The notes under the pieces: model-generated
Database searches by the model: none
What the model was told of the DNA's origin: nothing
What the model saw: only the letters and a program-made list of their open reading frames with translations
Made by a program: the position numbers and the translations under genes
Shown here: one piece after another, positions 1 through 8,309 of the stretch
Numbering within the stretch: the stretch's first letter is position 1
Layout of the letters: the number at the start of each line of letters is the position of its first letter
Origin: Flavobacteriales bacterium
Lineage (GTDB): Bacteria; Bacteroidota; Bacteroidia; Flavobacteriales_F; PHOS-HE28
Reading direction: 5' to 3'
DNA: 64,000 bases
NCBI GenBank assembly: GCA_016788295.1
Contig: JAEUSY010000002.1
Span: forward strand, 1-64,000

Positions 1-902
1 CTGCCGGCGCAGCACACGTGGCCTTGGTTGAAGTAGATGCCGTTGATGATGCCTTCGACGGCCTGGTCGATGGCGGCGTCGGCGAAGATGATGTTGGCCG
101 CCTTGCCGCCGAGCTCGAGGGTGAGCTTCTTGCCGCTGCCCGCGGTGGCGCGCTGGATGAGCTTGCCCACGCCGGTGCTGCCGGTGAAGGCGACCTTGTT
201 CACATCGGGGTGGTTGACCACCGCCGCGCCCGTGGCCCCCGCACCGGTGACGATGTTGACGACGCCATCGGGGAGCTCGGCCTCCTGCAGCAGCTCGGCG
301 AGCTTGAGCGCGGTGAGCGGGGTGGTCTCGGCGGGCTTCAGCACCACGGTGTTGCCGCAGGCGAGCGCGGGGGCGAGCTTCCACGCGGCCATGAGCAGCG
401 GGAAGTTCCAGGGGATGACCTGGCCGGCCACGCCAAGCGGCGATACGGTCTTGCCGGGGAAGGCGTAGTGGAGCTTGTCGGCCCAGCCGGCGTAGTAGAA
501 GAAGTGCGCGGCGGCGAGGGGCACGTCCACGTCGCGGCTCTCGCGGATGGCCTTGCCGCCGTCCATGCTTTCGATGACGGCGAACTCGCGGGCCTTCTCC
601 TGCAGCAGCCGCGCGATGCGGTAGATGTACTTGGCGCGTTCGCTCGCAGGCATCTTGCTCCAGACCGTATCGTAGGCCTTGCGGGCGGCCTTCACGGCGG
701 CGTCCACGTCGGCCTCGTTGGCTTCGGCGATGCGCGCGAGGACTTTTTCGTTGGCGGGGTTGATGGTGTCGAAGTACTTACCGGACTTCGGCTTCACCCA
801 CTTGCCGTTGATGAAGAGCTCGTATTGCTCGTTGATGCGGACGTGATCGGTGGACTCGGGGGCGGGGGCGAGGGTCCAGTCGAGGGCTTGCTTCTTGGCC
901 AT
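1..902 (-). CDS. Aldehyde dehydrogenase family protein, truncated by the window edge
   Basis: The first 300 residues of an NAD(P)-dependent aldehyde dehydrogenase can be read on the minus strand from ATG at 902; the C-terminal part lies outside the window. The sequence shows INGKWV near the N-terminus, the cofactor-loop motif IPWNFPLLMA, VLKPAE, the Rossmann turn FTGSTGVGK and LELGGK. The last residues reach the active site (FNQGHVCCAG, catalytic Cys). The class oxidises aldehydes to acids in the cytosol; the match to retinal/betaine-type ALDHs is good but the substrate cannot be assigned. The 63-nt gap to the upstream serine hydrolase on the same strand allows co-transcription. Confidence 0.93.
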   Translation of the reverse strand, partial: MAKKQALDWTLAPAPESTDHVRINEQYELFINGKWVKPKSGKYFDTINPANEKVLARIAEANEADVDAAVKAARKAYDTVWSKMPASERAKYIYRIARLLQEKAREFAVIESMDGGKAIRESRDVDVPLAAAHFFYYAGWADKLHYAFPGKTVSPLGVAGQVIPWNFPLLMAAWKLAPALACGNTVVLKPAETTPLTALKLAELLQEAELPDGVVNIVTGAGATGAAVVNHPDVNKVAFTGSTGVGKLIQRATAGSGKKLTLELGGKAANIIFADAAIDQAVEGIINGIYFNQGHVCCAG

Positions 903-965
903 GCGTTGGTCGCCGGAGCTGAGTGAGCGGAGGCGAGGAGCGAAGGTAGATGAGAACCGTGTGCG

Positions 966-2048
966 CTAAGGGGCGTAGTGCTCGATGAGCCTGTCATACA
1001 GCACCCGCATCCCTTCCGCAGCCTCATCGCTTTGCACGTTGGCGAAGATTATGTAGGCCCGACCCGCATCCACATGCAGATACACCTTGCTCAGAAAGGT
1101 GCCGGGGTTACCCACATGCTCGGCCACGCGGCCGTCGCTCGCATCGGTGTTCCGCCACCAACCCAGCGCGAAGCGTTCGCGACCGAACAAGAGGTCTTCG
1201 GCCTCAGCGGCGCTGAGCATGGCTGACCGGCCCGCATGCGCTTTCAGTACTTCCTGCACGAACAGCGCGTGGTCATTGAGCGAGGCGTTCACGTTGCCAG
1301 CGGACTCCAACCAGGCCAGCTTGAAGTTGTCCATGGGCGGTTCCGGTAGCAGCCGTGCATCGTGTCCCCAGGTCTGTGTGCTGTCGGCCGTGTTCGGTGC
1401 ACCGAACTGGTAGTTGGAACCGAGTGCTCTATTCAGGTCCATCACCAACTGTTGATAGCTCCGACCAGTGGCTTTCTCCAACATCAAGCCAGCAGCCACA
1501 TAGGACAGGTTAGAATAGGTGACGCTTCCCTTGCTCCGCTGTGGAGCGTGTGCGAAGCCCCAAGCCGCCAGTTGCCTGCGCTGCTCCGCTTCGCTGCCGG
1601 TGAGGTCCGCGCGCGTGGGCACCGCATCCGTGTAGGTGTACTTGAACAATGGCGCGCGGAAGGTCAACAGGTCGCGCAAGGTCAGCTCGCGGTAGCATCG
1701 GCGTGCCTTCCGCTCCATTTCCGGAAAGAGGTCGAAGAAGCGCGTATCCCACGAAAGCTTCCCTTGGTGGACGAGCTGTGCTGCGATGAGCGCAGTGATC
1801 GTCTTGGTGTTGGAGCCGATGCGGAAGCGGTCCTGCTCCGCTGCTGGCCAAGCGCGGTCGGCCCGCTTGGTGCCAAGCACATGCAGCTCCAGTACGCTGT
1901 CCGCCGACACCACGGCGTAACCGAGCTCGGGAATGTGGCGTGTGATGCGGATACTATCGGCGTATTCGGCATGCACCTGAGCACGAAGCACGCCGACGGA
2001 GAGTGATCCGCCCAGCAAGGCACAAACTAGCAACACGTGATGACGCAT
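966..2048 (-). CDS. Serine hydrolase, class C beta-lactamase / penicillin-binding-protein-like
   Basis: A 360-residue exported serine hydrolase of the beta-lactamase (PF00144-type) superfamily. An N-terminal hydrophobic segment (VLLVCALLGGSLSVGVLRAQ) looks like a signal peptide. The catalytic tetrad S79-N-T-K82 (SxxK) is followed by Y178-S-N (YxN), and HVGNPG near residue 315 sits where the KTG-like motif is expected. The ATG at 2048 was chosen; a TTG nine bases further upstream would add only three residues. Family members include beta-lactamases, D,D-peptidases and esterases; nothing here decides among them, and a resistance role should not be assumed. Its neighbours are a partial aldehyde dehydrogenase and an outer-membrane protein on the same strand. 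Confidence 0.85.
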   Translation of the reverse strand: MRHHVLLVCALLGGSLSVGVLRAQVHAEYADSIRITRHIPELGYAVVSADSVLELHVLGTKRADRAWPAAEQDRFRIGSNTKTITALIAAQLVHQGKLSWDTRFFDLFPEMERKARRCYRELTLRDLLTFRAPLFKYTYTDAVPTRADLTGSEAEQRRQLAAWGFAHAPQRSKGSVTYSNLSYVAAGLMLEKATGRSYQQLVMDLNRALGSNYQFGAPNTADSTQTWGHDARLLPEPPMDNFKLAWLESAGNVNASLNDHALFVQEVLKAHAGRSAMLSAAEAEDLLFGRERFALGWWRNTDASDGRVAEHVGNPGTFLSKVYLHVDAGRAYIIFANVQSDEAAEGMRVLYDRLIEHYAP

Positions 2049-2084
2049 CACATTCAAGGCAGTAAGGCAACGCTGCCGGTGAAG

Positions 2085-2756
2085 CTACAGCGCCTTCCCG
2101 AACCGGTAGCTGCAGCCCACCAGCAGGCTCACTGCGTTCGTGCGGATGCTGCCATCATCCACCACCGGCAGCGCGCTGATGTTGGTGAGGCCCTTGTCGT
2201 AGCGCACCTCGGCGTTCAGCCACAGGTTGCCGCCGAGCGACCAGGCTGCGCCGGCGCTGGCGCTGAAGCCGAAGTCCCACGGCTCCAGGTCGTCGGTGCG
2301 TTCGTTGGTGCCACCCTCCAGCCCTTCACCGCTCCATCGCTCCTGAGCCTGCAGCAACATGCCGGCGTAAGGGCCCAGCCCGATGGAGAAGCGGGTCGCC
2401 TGGCCGAAGGCATACCGCGCCATCAGCGGGAAGGTGAGGAAGTCCGTGGTGTAGGACACATCGGCGGTACCGGTGGGGGTACCGTTCACATCGGTGAAGA
2501 GCACCTCATCGCGCATGCCCTTGCGCTGGTAGCCGGCGCCAAGGCGGATGCCGAACCGCTCCGACAGGTCATACTGCAACGTAAGGCCAGCGGCTGGCGC
2601 GAGGAGTGCATCGGTCTGGTCAACGGAACGGTTCCCGCGCAGCGAGGTAAGGCCGGGCCCGACCTGCGCACCGAGCTCGAAGCGGGATTGTTGGGCGCTC
2701 ACTTGCTGCCCGGCCAACAGGGCCAGAGCGATGAATGGTAGGTTCACGTGCTTCAT
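2085..2756 (-). CDS. Outer-membrane beta-barrel protein (PorT-like family)
   Basis: 223 residues beginning with a signal peptide (MKHVNLPFIALALLAG, cleavage probably after VSA). The mature part has the alternating pattern of a small beta-barrel: FELGAQVGPGLTSLRG, LTLQYDLSERFGIRLGAGYQRKG, FSIGLGPYAGMLLQ, and a C-terminal strand SLLVGCSYRFGKAL. This matches the outer-membrane beta-barrel (OMP_b-brl_2/PorT-like) families common in Bacteroidota. The function is unknown; such proteins are often small structural or transport barrels. The ATG at 2756 gives a clean signal peptide, and the longer TTG start is less likely. Confidence 0.8.
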   Translation of the reverse strand: MKHVNLPFIALALLAGQQVSAQQSRFELGAQVGPGLTSLRGNRSVDQTDALLAPAAGLTLQYDLSERFGIRLGAGYQRKGMRDEVLFTDVNGTPTGTADVSYTTDFLTFPLMARYAFGQATRFSIGLGPYAGMLLQAQERWSGEGLEGGTNERTDDLEPWDFGFSASAGAAWSLGGNLWLNAEVRYDKGLTNISALPVVDDGSIRTNAVSLLVGCSYRFGKAL

Positions 2757-2865
2757 GGTCATTCGCAACTGGGTTGTGAACGCTGAAGCGGAAGGAAGCG
2801 TATGTCCGTTCGCGCAAAGACCGCCCGAACGCTGGATGATCCGGCCGGGCCAATGCGGTGGAGCC

Positions 2866-4107
2866 CTACCGCTTCACGACGCGCACCGGGGCCACCCTAT
2901 CGCCTTCCACACGCAGCAGGTAGGCCCCCGCGGCCAGCGCCGACAGGTCCAGGTCCATCTGTGCACCGCCGATACGCCCGCGCAACACCTCCGCCCCGGT
3001 GATGTCGACCAGCCGGTAGTCCGAGCCGATCGCGTGCTGCGGCAGGACCACGGTGATCCGGCCCTCGCCCGGGTTCGGGAACACGCGCATGGACGCTGCG
3101 TGCCCCTCCTCCACACCCGTTGCGCCACAGCGCCGGTAGATGCCCTGCCCCGGCGAGATCAGGTTGTAGCCGAGGAACACGCAGCCGTTGTTCTCGATGA
3201 TGCCGCTACCGTTGAGGTCGGCGGCGTTGAGGTTGCCGGTGATGTTCATCCAGCTGGCGCCTTCGTCCGCGCTCAGGTAGAGGCTGTCGCGGATGCCGCC
3301 GGCGAAGTGGCGCGTCTCCATGTACAGGTTGTTGCCGAAGCGCTTCACCTCCAGCAGGCCCAGCCCGAACTGCGTCAGGCCGGCCCAGGTGCTCCACGAG
3401 GCCCCGCCATCGGTGCTGGTGTACTTGCCGCCACCCTGTGCGGTGTAGAAGAGGGCGCCGCCCATCACCCACAGGTTCTCACCGTTCAGGTCGCCCGGGG
3501 CGATGCCGGTGTTGCTGGCGCTCCAACTGGACCCGCCGTCGGTGCTCTTGAGGACCCCGCCACCAATGGTGTTCGCGAAGAGTTCGTTGCCGACCAGCAG
3601 CATTCCGATGACGTTCGTGCTGGAAAGACCGGTGTTCACCGTGGTCCAGAAATCGCCCGGCAGCGGCGCGCGGAACACCCCGCCCGTGGAGGTGTACGCG
3701 AAGACATGCGTGCTGTTCGCCAGGAAGCCGCGCACAACGGTCGTCTGGGGTGCGTTGCTCACCGGGTTCCACGTGCTGCCATTGTCCGTGGTGTAGTAGA
3801 TGCAATCGGTGGAGGCGTTCAGCCCTGCGAAATAGCGACCGCCCACGGCGAAGCCGCTTTCCGTAGGGTTCAAGGCCACCGGGTTGGTGGCGACGGTCCA
3901 GGTATCACCGTTGTCCGCGCTCCTGTACAAGGTGCTGCCCGCCTTGGCGAAGAGGTGCGTGGGCGAGGCGCCGAGCATGTACGCGCCTTGGGAAAGGTCG
4001 GTGATGCCGGTGTTGGACTGAGACCATTGGGCGCTGCTTTCCCTTGGTCCCAACACGATACTGATGACCAACAGGGACAGACTGAAAGGGTTGATGGATC
4101 GGTTCAT
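2866..4107 (-). CDS. T9SS-secreted Asp-box (BNR/sialidase-like) repeat protein
   Basis: 413 residues with a signal peptide (NPFSLSLLVISIVLG). Five Asp-box motifs of the form S/T-x-D-x-G-x-x-W are visible (SADNGDTW, TTDNGSTW, STDGGSSW, STDGGASW, SADEGASW), as in beta-propeller sialidase/BNR or photosynthesis-factor-type repeats. The last ~75 residues (MRVFPNPGEGRITVVL, ending APVRVVKR) form a type A T9SS sorting domain, so the protein is predicted to be exported by SprA and exposed at or released from the cell surface. No catalytic residues of a true sialidase are evident, so an adhesive or binding propeller is more likely than an enzyme. The start at 4107 was chosen for the signal peptide. 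Confidence 0.82.
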   Translation of the reverse strand: MNRSINPFSLSLLVISIVLGPRESSAQWSQSNTGITDLSQGAYMLGASPTHLFAKAGSTLYRSADNGDTWTVATNPVALNPTESGFAVGGRYFAGLNASTDCIYYTTDNGSTWNPVSNAPQTTVVRGFLANSTHVFAYTSTGGVFRAPLPGDFWTTVNTGLSSTNVIGMLLVGNELFANTIGGGVLKSTDGGSSWSASNTGIAPGDLNGENLWVMGGALFYTAQGGGKYTSTDGGASWSTWAGLTQFGLGLLEVKRFGNNLYMETRHFAGGIRDSLYLSADEGASWMNITGNLNAADLNGSGIIENNGCVFLGYNLISPGQGIYRRCGATGVEEGHAASMRVFPNPGEGRITVVLPQHAIGSDYRLVDITGAEVLRGRIGGAQMDLDLSALAAGAYLLRVEGDRVAPVRVVKR

Positions 4108-4334
4108 GGTACGTGCAGTTATGGACCATGCGAACGTATGGACCGCGGGTTTACCTGCACTACAGTGAACACCGTAATCGATGAACAATGGTCCAAGAAC
4201 GATACCCGCTCCAAGGGGGAAGCAAGGGGAACGGGTGCACCACCCTGTGAAAAATACGTGGGTGGCTCCTGTGAAAAGGTACCTGTTGAAGGCGCTAGCG
4301 GCAGGGGACCTTTACCACCGCTATGCAGGTTAAC

Positions 4335-4463
4335 ATGAGCAAGCACCAGCAAAAGACCGAACGCTGCTGGCGAGGAACGCCGATCTCCACCATCATTTGC
4401 TGGGTGGCCCTCATCCTCTGCATGTCTTGCCTGCTGGGGTTGAACACCCTGCTTGACCCATGA
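4335..4463 (+). CDS. Possible 42-residue membrane micropeptide
   Basis: The frame runs from ATG at 4335 to TGA at 4461-4463: a basic N-terminus (MSKHQQKTERCW) followed by a hydrophobic stretch (ISTIICWVALILCMSCLLG) that would span a membrane once. There is no convincing ribosome-binding site and no homology I can recognise. Chance is possible because the region is otherwise non-coding and contains decayed sequence. Confidence 0.25.
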   Translation: MSKHQQKTERCWRGTPISTIICWVALILCMSCLLGLNTLLDP

Positions 4464-4583
4464 TCCATGACGGGGTTCGACGATCGCACCGGAGCAACTG
4501 CAATTCATCTCCCCCCGTCCCGAGGCCCCGCGGACTGTCAGACCGACCGGGTCTCGAATTTCACGGGCACCAGGAGCTTGCGA

Positions 4584-4718
4584 TCAATCGTTGCTGAAGT
4601 AATCCGCGCTCTGGTAATGCCCGTCGGCCTCCTTCTGCAATTGCATCAGGATGTCGTTGGCCAGGCTGCTGGCACCGAAGCGGAACCAGTGCTTGTCCAG
4701 TCAATCGGGAACGAGCTG
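4584..4718 (-). pseudogene. Decayed second copy of the deoC 3' end
   Basis: Positions 4592-4697 match 7299-7404, the 3' end of deoC, with a single difference: 4617 a versus 7324 g, a synonymous His CAT/CAC change. In frame, the remnant reads QLVPD, stop, LDKHWFRFGASSLAND and on to QSADYFSND then a stop, against ELGPEWLDKHW ... DYFSID in intact deoC. The Trp codon is TGA here (4701-4703), so the copy could not encode a working protein, and nothing upstream of the fragment matches deoC. The nearly identical core with diverged edges suggests an old duplicate whose centre was homogenised by recombination. Confidence 0.9.
4592..4697. repeat. Direct repeat copy A (deoC 3' end), pair with 7299-7404
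   Basis: 106 bp with one mismatch to 7299-7404, same orientation, offset 2707 bp. Weaker similarity continues to about 4718/7425. The pair brackets the complete FG-GAP gene. Confidence 0.95.
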
Positions 4719-4821
4719 TAAACACTGGCACCCCATCTTCCGCAGCACTGGACATTGGGGCACGATTAAGTGAGACGGCTACCTTCACGTAGGCGAATTG
4801 AAAATCATTTATCTCCAACCT

Positions 4822-7249
4822 ATGATGCGTTCAGCCCTTTCCATCCTCTTAGTGATAAGCCATGCGATCGCGCATGCGCAACTCTTCGCCCCCCCGATCG
4901 ATATCTCGTTAGGTACGTCCGGACCCGCATTTACCCAAGCCGCCGACCTGGACGGTGATGGAGATATGGACGTGCTTTCTGCATCGGATAGAGATGACAA
5001 GATCGCTTGGTACGCCAACGATGGATCAGGCACGTTCGGAAACCCAACGCATCATTTCAACCTTAGCGGATGGACCGACCTGTGCCATTACTGCGGACCT
5101 CGACGGCGACGGGGATTTGGACGTACTATCAGCCTCCGAGCGGGATGACAAGATCGCTTGGTATGCCAACGACGGGATCGGAGGCTTCGGACCTCAACAA
5201 GTGATCTCTACACTGGCGGATATGGCCCAGAGCGTTACAACCGCTGACTTGGACGGTGATGGGGACCTGGACGTGGTTTCAGCCTCCTTCCTCGACAACA
5301 AGATAGCCTGGTACGCCAACAACGGCAGTGGGGGATTCGGACCGCAACAGATCATTTCAATTCTAGCGTCCTCAGCACGATGTGTTGCGGCAGCGGATCT
5401 GGATGGAGATGGGGACCTTGATGTGCTCTCTGCTTACTCTGGGCAAAACAGGGTAGCGTGGTACGCCAATGATGGTAGCGGCTCTTTCGGACAACAACAG
5501 GTCATTTCTTCATTGGCGGAAGGAGCCATTCACGTTGAGGCTGCCGACCTGGACGGGGATGGGGATATGGACGTTTTGTCTGCTTCTTTCTTGGACAATA
5601 AGGTCGCGTGGTATGCGAAAAATGGCTCGGGCTCCTTCGGTCCTCAGCAGATCATTTCGACGCTAGCATACGGGACCACCAGCTTGAACGCGGCGGATAT
5701 GGACGGGGATGGGGACTTGGATGTTCTTGCAACGACCCAAGTTGATATCTATCCATCCCCACTGGTCTGGTACACCAATGATGGGTGGGGGGTATTCGGA
5801 CCTCAGTTGGTCCTTTCAATGGAAACAATAGCAGCTGAATCTGTTGCGGCAGCCGACCTTGACGGGGATGGCGATATGGATGTTCTCTCCGCTTCGGCGT
5901 ATGACAACAAGATCGCGTGGTATGCGAATGATGGCCTTGGAGCATTCGGACCACAACAAGTCATCTCAACCTCAATGCGTTGGCCTCGCACCAATATGAC
6001 CGCCGATATCGATGGCGATGGGGATCTCGACGTGATCGCCGCCTACTTCTTGAGCAATGCCATCGTCTGGTATGCAAATGATGGCGCAGGGACATTTGGA
6101 CCACAGCGGATCATATCCAATTCAGTGAGTGGATCAGAACACGTTTCATGTGCGGATCTGGATGGGGATGGAGATATGGATGTGCTTTCCGCAGCGCAAT
6201 ATGGAAGCCGGATCTCATGGTTCGAGAACGACGGAACAGGGGCTTTCGGAGCTCAGCAGATCATCCATCAGTTCAGTAGCTACGGAGCTTGGTGGGTCGC
6301 ATCGGCGGACCTCGATGAGGATGGCGACCTGGATGTGCTTTCAACAAATGACCAAACGGTCTCGTGGTACGCGAACGATGGATCGGGCGCGTTCGGGCCT
6401 CAGCAGATCATATCACAGCCATCAGGAGGAACGATGTGCTTTGTTACAACGGACCTCAATGGAGATGGGCACTTGGACGTGATAACCTCCTCCTACGATA
6501 GTGACCTGATCGCTTGGTACGCCAACGATGGCACTGGCACATTCGCACCACAACAGATCATCTCCACATTCTCAGATGGAGCTGTTTCGGTAGCATCCGC
6601 AGATATGGATGGAGACGGGGACAATGATGTTCTTTCAGCCTCATCCAATGATGACAAGATCGCCTGGTACGCCAACGATGGTTCCGGCAATTTTGGTCCC
6701 CAGATGATCATCTCAACTCTAGCGGATGGTGCTTCGAGCATGGCGGTCGCCGATCTGGACGGGGATGGAGACCTTGATGTACTTTCCAGCTCCTATAACG
6801 ACGACAAGGTCGCATGGTACGCCAACGATGGTACGGGCACTTTTGGGCCACAGCAGATCATCTCAACATCCGCGGATGGAGCCAACTGTGTGGCCATCGC
6901 CGATCTGGATGGGGATGGTCATTTGGACGTGCTTTCTACATCCTTGTACGACGACAAAGTGGCGTGGTATGAAAATTTGACCTTGGTTACGGCTGCTCCT
7001 GCGGTGGTCGCGGATCAAGTGACCGTATACCCCAACCCAATGAGTACAAGTGCCACAGTGTCACTCGATCAATCCGGAGGCATAGTGCTCTTGGAGATCT
7101 TCGACGTTCAAGGCCGCTTGGTGCGCGCACTAACCCGGGCTGTACATGAACACAAGATCCTTGTAACACGCGAGGAGCTCCCTCCCGGCCTCTATCAGTT
7201 GCGGATCATAGGCGAAACACGAACGAAGGCGAAGCTCTTCGTGGAGTAA
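4822..7249 (+). CDS. FG-GAP/VCBS repeat T9SS protein, interrupted by a +1 frameshift
   Basis: A signal peptide (MMRSALSILLVISHAIAHAQ) starts at ATG 4822; a TTG at 4798 gives a longer, less likely start. The frame breaks in the ccc at 5043-5045: the first frame reads GTFGNPTHH, whereas removing one c restores GN-QRIISTLADGP and continues open to 7249. Together the frames encode fourteen ~50-residue repeats of the type ADLDGDGDLDVLSAS...KIAWYANDGSGTFGPQQIIST (calcium-binding FG-GAP/VCBS signature D-x-D-G-D-x-D), then a T9SS sorting domain (VTVYPNPMSTSATVSL ... ELPPGLYQLRI). It is predicted to be a secreted beta-propeller adhesin or calcium-binding surface protein. The frameshift may be real or a sequencing/assembly error. 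The gene is flanked by deoC-derived direct repeats and is visibly less GC-rich than its neighbours. Confidence 0.8.
4940..6985 (+). repeat. Fourteen tandem ~150-bp units encoding FG-GAP repeats
   Basis: The unit is about 50 codons, beginning with a gcCGAcCTGGAcGGgGATGGgGA-type core and ending in the codons for GPQQIIST. The units are diverged at third positions, so this is an old protein-level repeat and not a recent satellite or CRISPR. Confidence 0.9.
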
Positions 7250-7290
7250 CTCATTTCGGCTGCCGCCTTATGAAGGCGAGACAGGGTGCT

Positions 7291-8214
7291 CTAATCAATG
7301 CTGAAGTAATCCGCGCTCTGGTAGTGCCCGTCGGCCTCCTTCTGCAATTGCATCAGGATGTCGTTGGCCAGGCTGCTGGCACCGAAGCGGAACCAGTGCT
7401 TGTCAAGCCACTCGGGGCCGAGCTCCTCCTTCACCATCATCAGGTAGTGGAGCGCCTCTTTGCTCTTGCGGATGCCGCCGGCGGGCTTCATGGCGATCAT
7501 CCGTCCGGTTCGCAGGTAGTGGTCGCGGATGGCGTGCAGCATCACCAAGGTCACTTCCATGGTGGCGGCGGGATTGATCTTGCCGGTGCTGGTCTTGATG
7601 AAGTCGGCGCCGGCCGCGATCGCGATGTCGCTGGCGAGCCGCACCTTGTCGTAGGTACCGAGCTCACCGGTCTCTAGGATCACCTTCAACCGGGCATCGC
7701 CGCAGGCCTCCTTGATGGCCGCGATCTCGTCGAAGACGTAGGCGTACTCGCCGCTGTGGAACTTGCCGCGGCTGATCACCATGTCGATCTCGTCGGCACC
7801 CTCGCTCACGGCGAACTTGGTGTCGGCGATCTTCACGGCTTTGGGCGCTTGGCCGCTGGGGAAGGCGGTGGAGACCGAAGCCACTTTCACGCCGCTATCG
7901 CCAAGGGCCTGCTTGGCCACCTTCACCAGGGAAGGATACACGCATACCGCTGCCACCATGGGCAGGCCGGGGAGGCTGTCGTGCGGGTGCATGGCCTTGA
8001 AGCACATCTGCCGCACCTTCTGGGGCGTGTCGGCCCCTTCCAGCGTGGTGAGGTCGATCATGCTCAGGGCCAGCTTCATGCCCTGCAGCTTTGTCTCTTT
8101 CTTGATGCTGCGCGTCTTGATACGGGCTACACGTTCCTCGATGCCCACCTGATCGATGGTGGGCGTGGTGTGTGGCTGGGGAACAGCGGGGCGGACTGAG
8201 GTCTTTACGGCCAT
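7291..8214 (-). CDS. deoC: Deoxyribose-phosphate aldolase
   Basis: 307 residues. The enzyme cleaves 2-deoxy-D-ribose-5-phosphate to glyceraldehyde-3-phosphate and acetaldehyde in deoxynucleoside catabolism, in the cytosol. Visible family motifs are VAAVCVYPSLV, VASVSTAFPSG, ADEIDMVISRG, KVILETGEL, the Schiff-base lysine in DFIKTSTGK and the phosphate-binding KPAGGIR. The protein is longer than the usual ~220-250 residues because of an N-terminal ~60-residue extension, typical of the longer DeoC subgroup. The ATG at 8214 is preferred over 8274 because an intrinsic terminator (8263-8287) and an exact -7 element (8244-8251) lie between them. Its 3' end is duplicated at 4592-4697. Confidence 0.96.
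   Translation of the reverse strand: MAVKTSVRPAVPQPHTTPTIDQVGIEERVARIKTRSIKKETKLQGMKLALSMIDLTTLEGADTPQKVRQMCFKAMHPHDSLPGLPMVAAVCVYPSLVKVAKQALGDSGVKVASVSTAFPSGQAPKAVKIADTKFAVSEGADEIDMVISRGKFHSGEYAYVFDEIAAIKEACGDARLKVILETGELGTYDKVRLASDIAIAAGADFIKTSTGKINPAATMEVTLVMLHAIRDHYLRTGRMIAMKPAGGIRKSKEALHYLMMVKEELGPEWLDKHWFRFGASSLANDILMQLQKEADGHYQSADYFSID
7299..7404. repeat. Direct repeat copy B, within the intact deoC 3' end
   Basis: The functional copy of the 106-bp repeat also found at 4592-4697 (one mismatch). It encodes the DeoC C-terminus from LDKHWFRFG to QSADYF. Confidence 0.95.
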
Positions 8215-8243
8215 GGCAGCAGGAACCGCTGGGCGGAACGTTC

Positions 8244-8251
8244 CAAAGATA
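8244..8251 (-). promoter_or_regulatory. TATCTTTG -7 element for deoC
   Basis: Exact match to the Bacteroidota TAnnTTTG consensus on the minus strand, ~30 nt upstream of the deoC ATG at 8214 and just downstream of the tonB terminator. No clear -33 TTTG was identified at standard spacing. Confidence 0.5.
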
Positions 8252-8262
8252 TCCCGCAAAGG

Positions 8263-8287
8263 AAAGGCCCGCACGGGGCGGGCCTTT
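8263..8287 (-). terminator. Terminator hairpin after tonB
   Basis: Perfect 9-bp arms aaaggcccg / cgggccttt with a 7-nt loop, 23 nt beyond the tonB stop. It separates tonB from deoC on the minus strand. Confidence 0.8.
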
Positions 8288-8309
8288 CAACATTATGAAC
8301 GTCTTGCGC

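Larger units (their letters stand above)
4108..4821. other. Long intergenic region with a deoC remnant and one possible micro-ORF
   Basis: About 0.7 kb without a full gene, between the divergent Asp-box and FG-GAP T9SS genes. It holds the deoC 3'-end remnant (4584-4718) and a 42-codon ORF (4335-4463). TACCTTCA near 4780 resembles a Bacteroidota -7 element for the FG-GAP gene. Nothing else was recognised: no tRNA, no transposase fragment, no terminal inverted repeats. Confidence 0.7.

Noticed and set aside
966..2048. Antibiotic-resistance beta-lactamase
   Set aside because: Only the general SxxK and YxN motifs are visible; these are shared by peptidases and esterases, so resistance is not supported.
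2548..4338. 596-codon plus-strand frame
   Set aside because: Overlaps the outer-membrane protein and Asp-box genes on the minus strand, both with signal peptides and clear motifs; the frame is a third-position GC artefact.
4940..6985. Possible satellite or CRISPR-like repeat
   Set aside because: The ~150-bp period is exactly 50 codons of an FG-GAP motif with synonymous divergence, and the region is translated.
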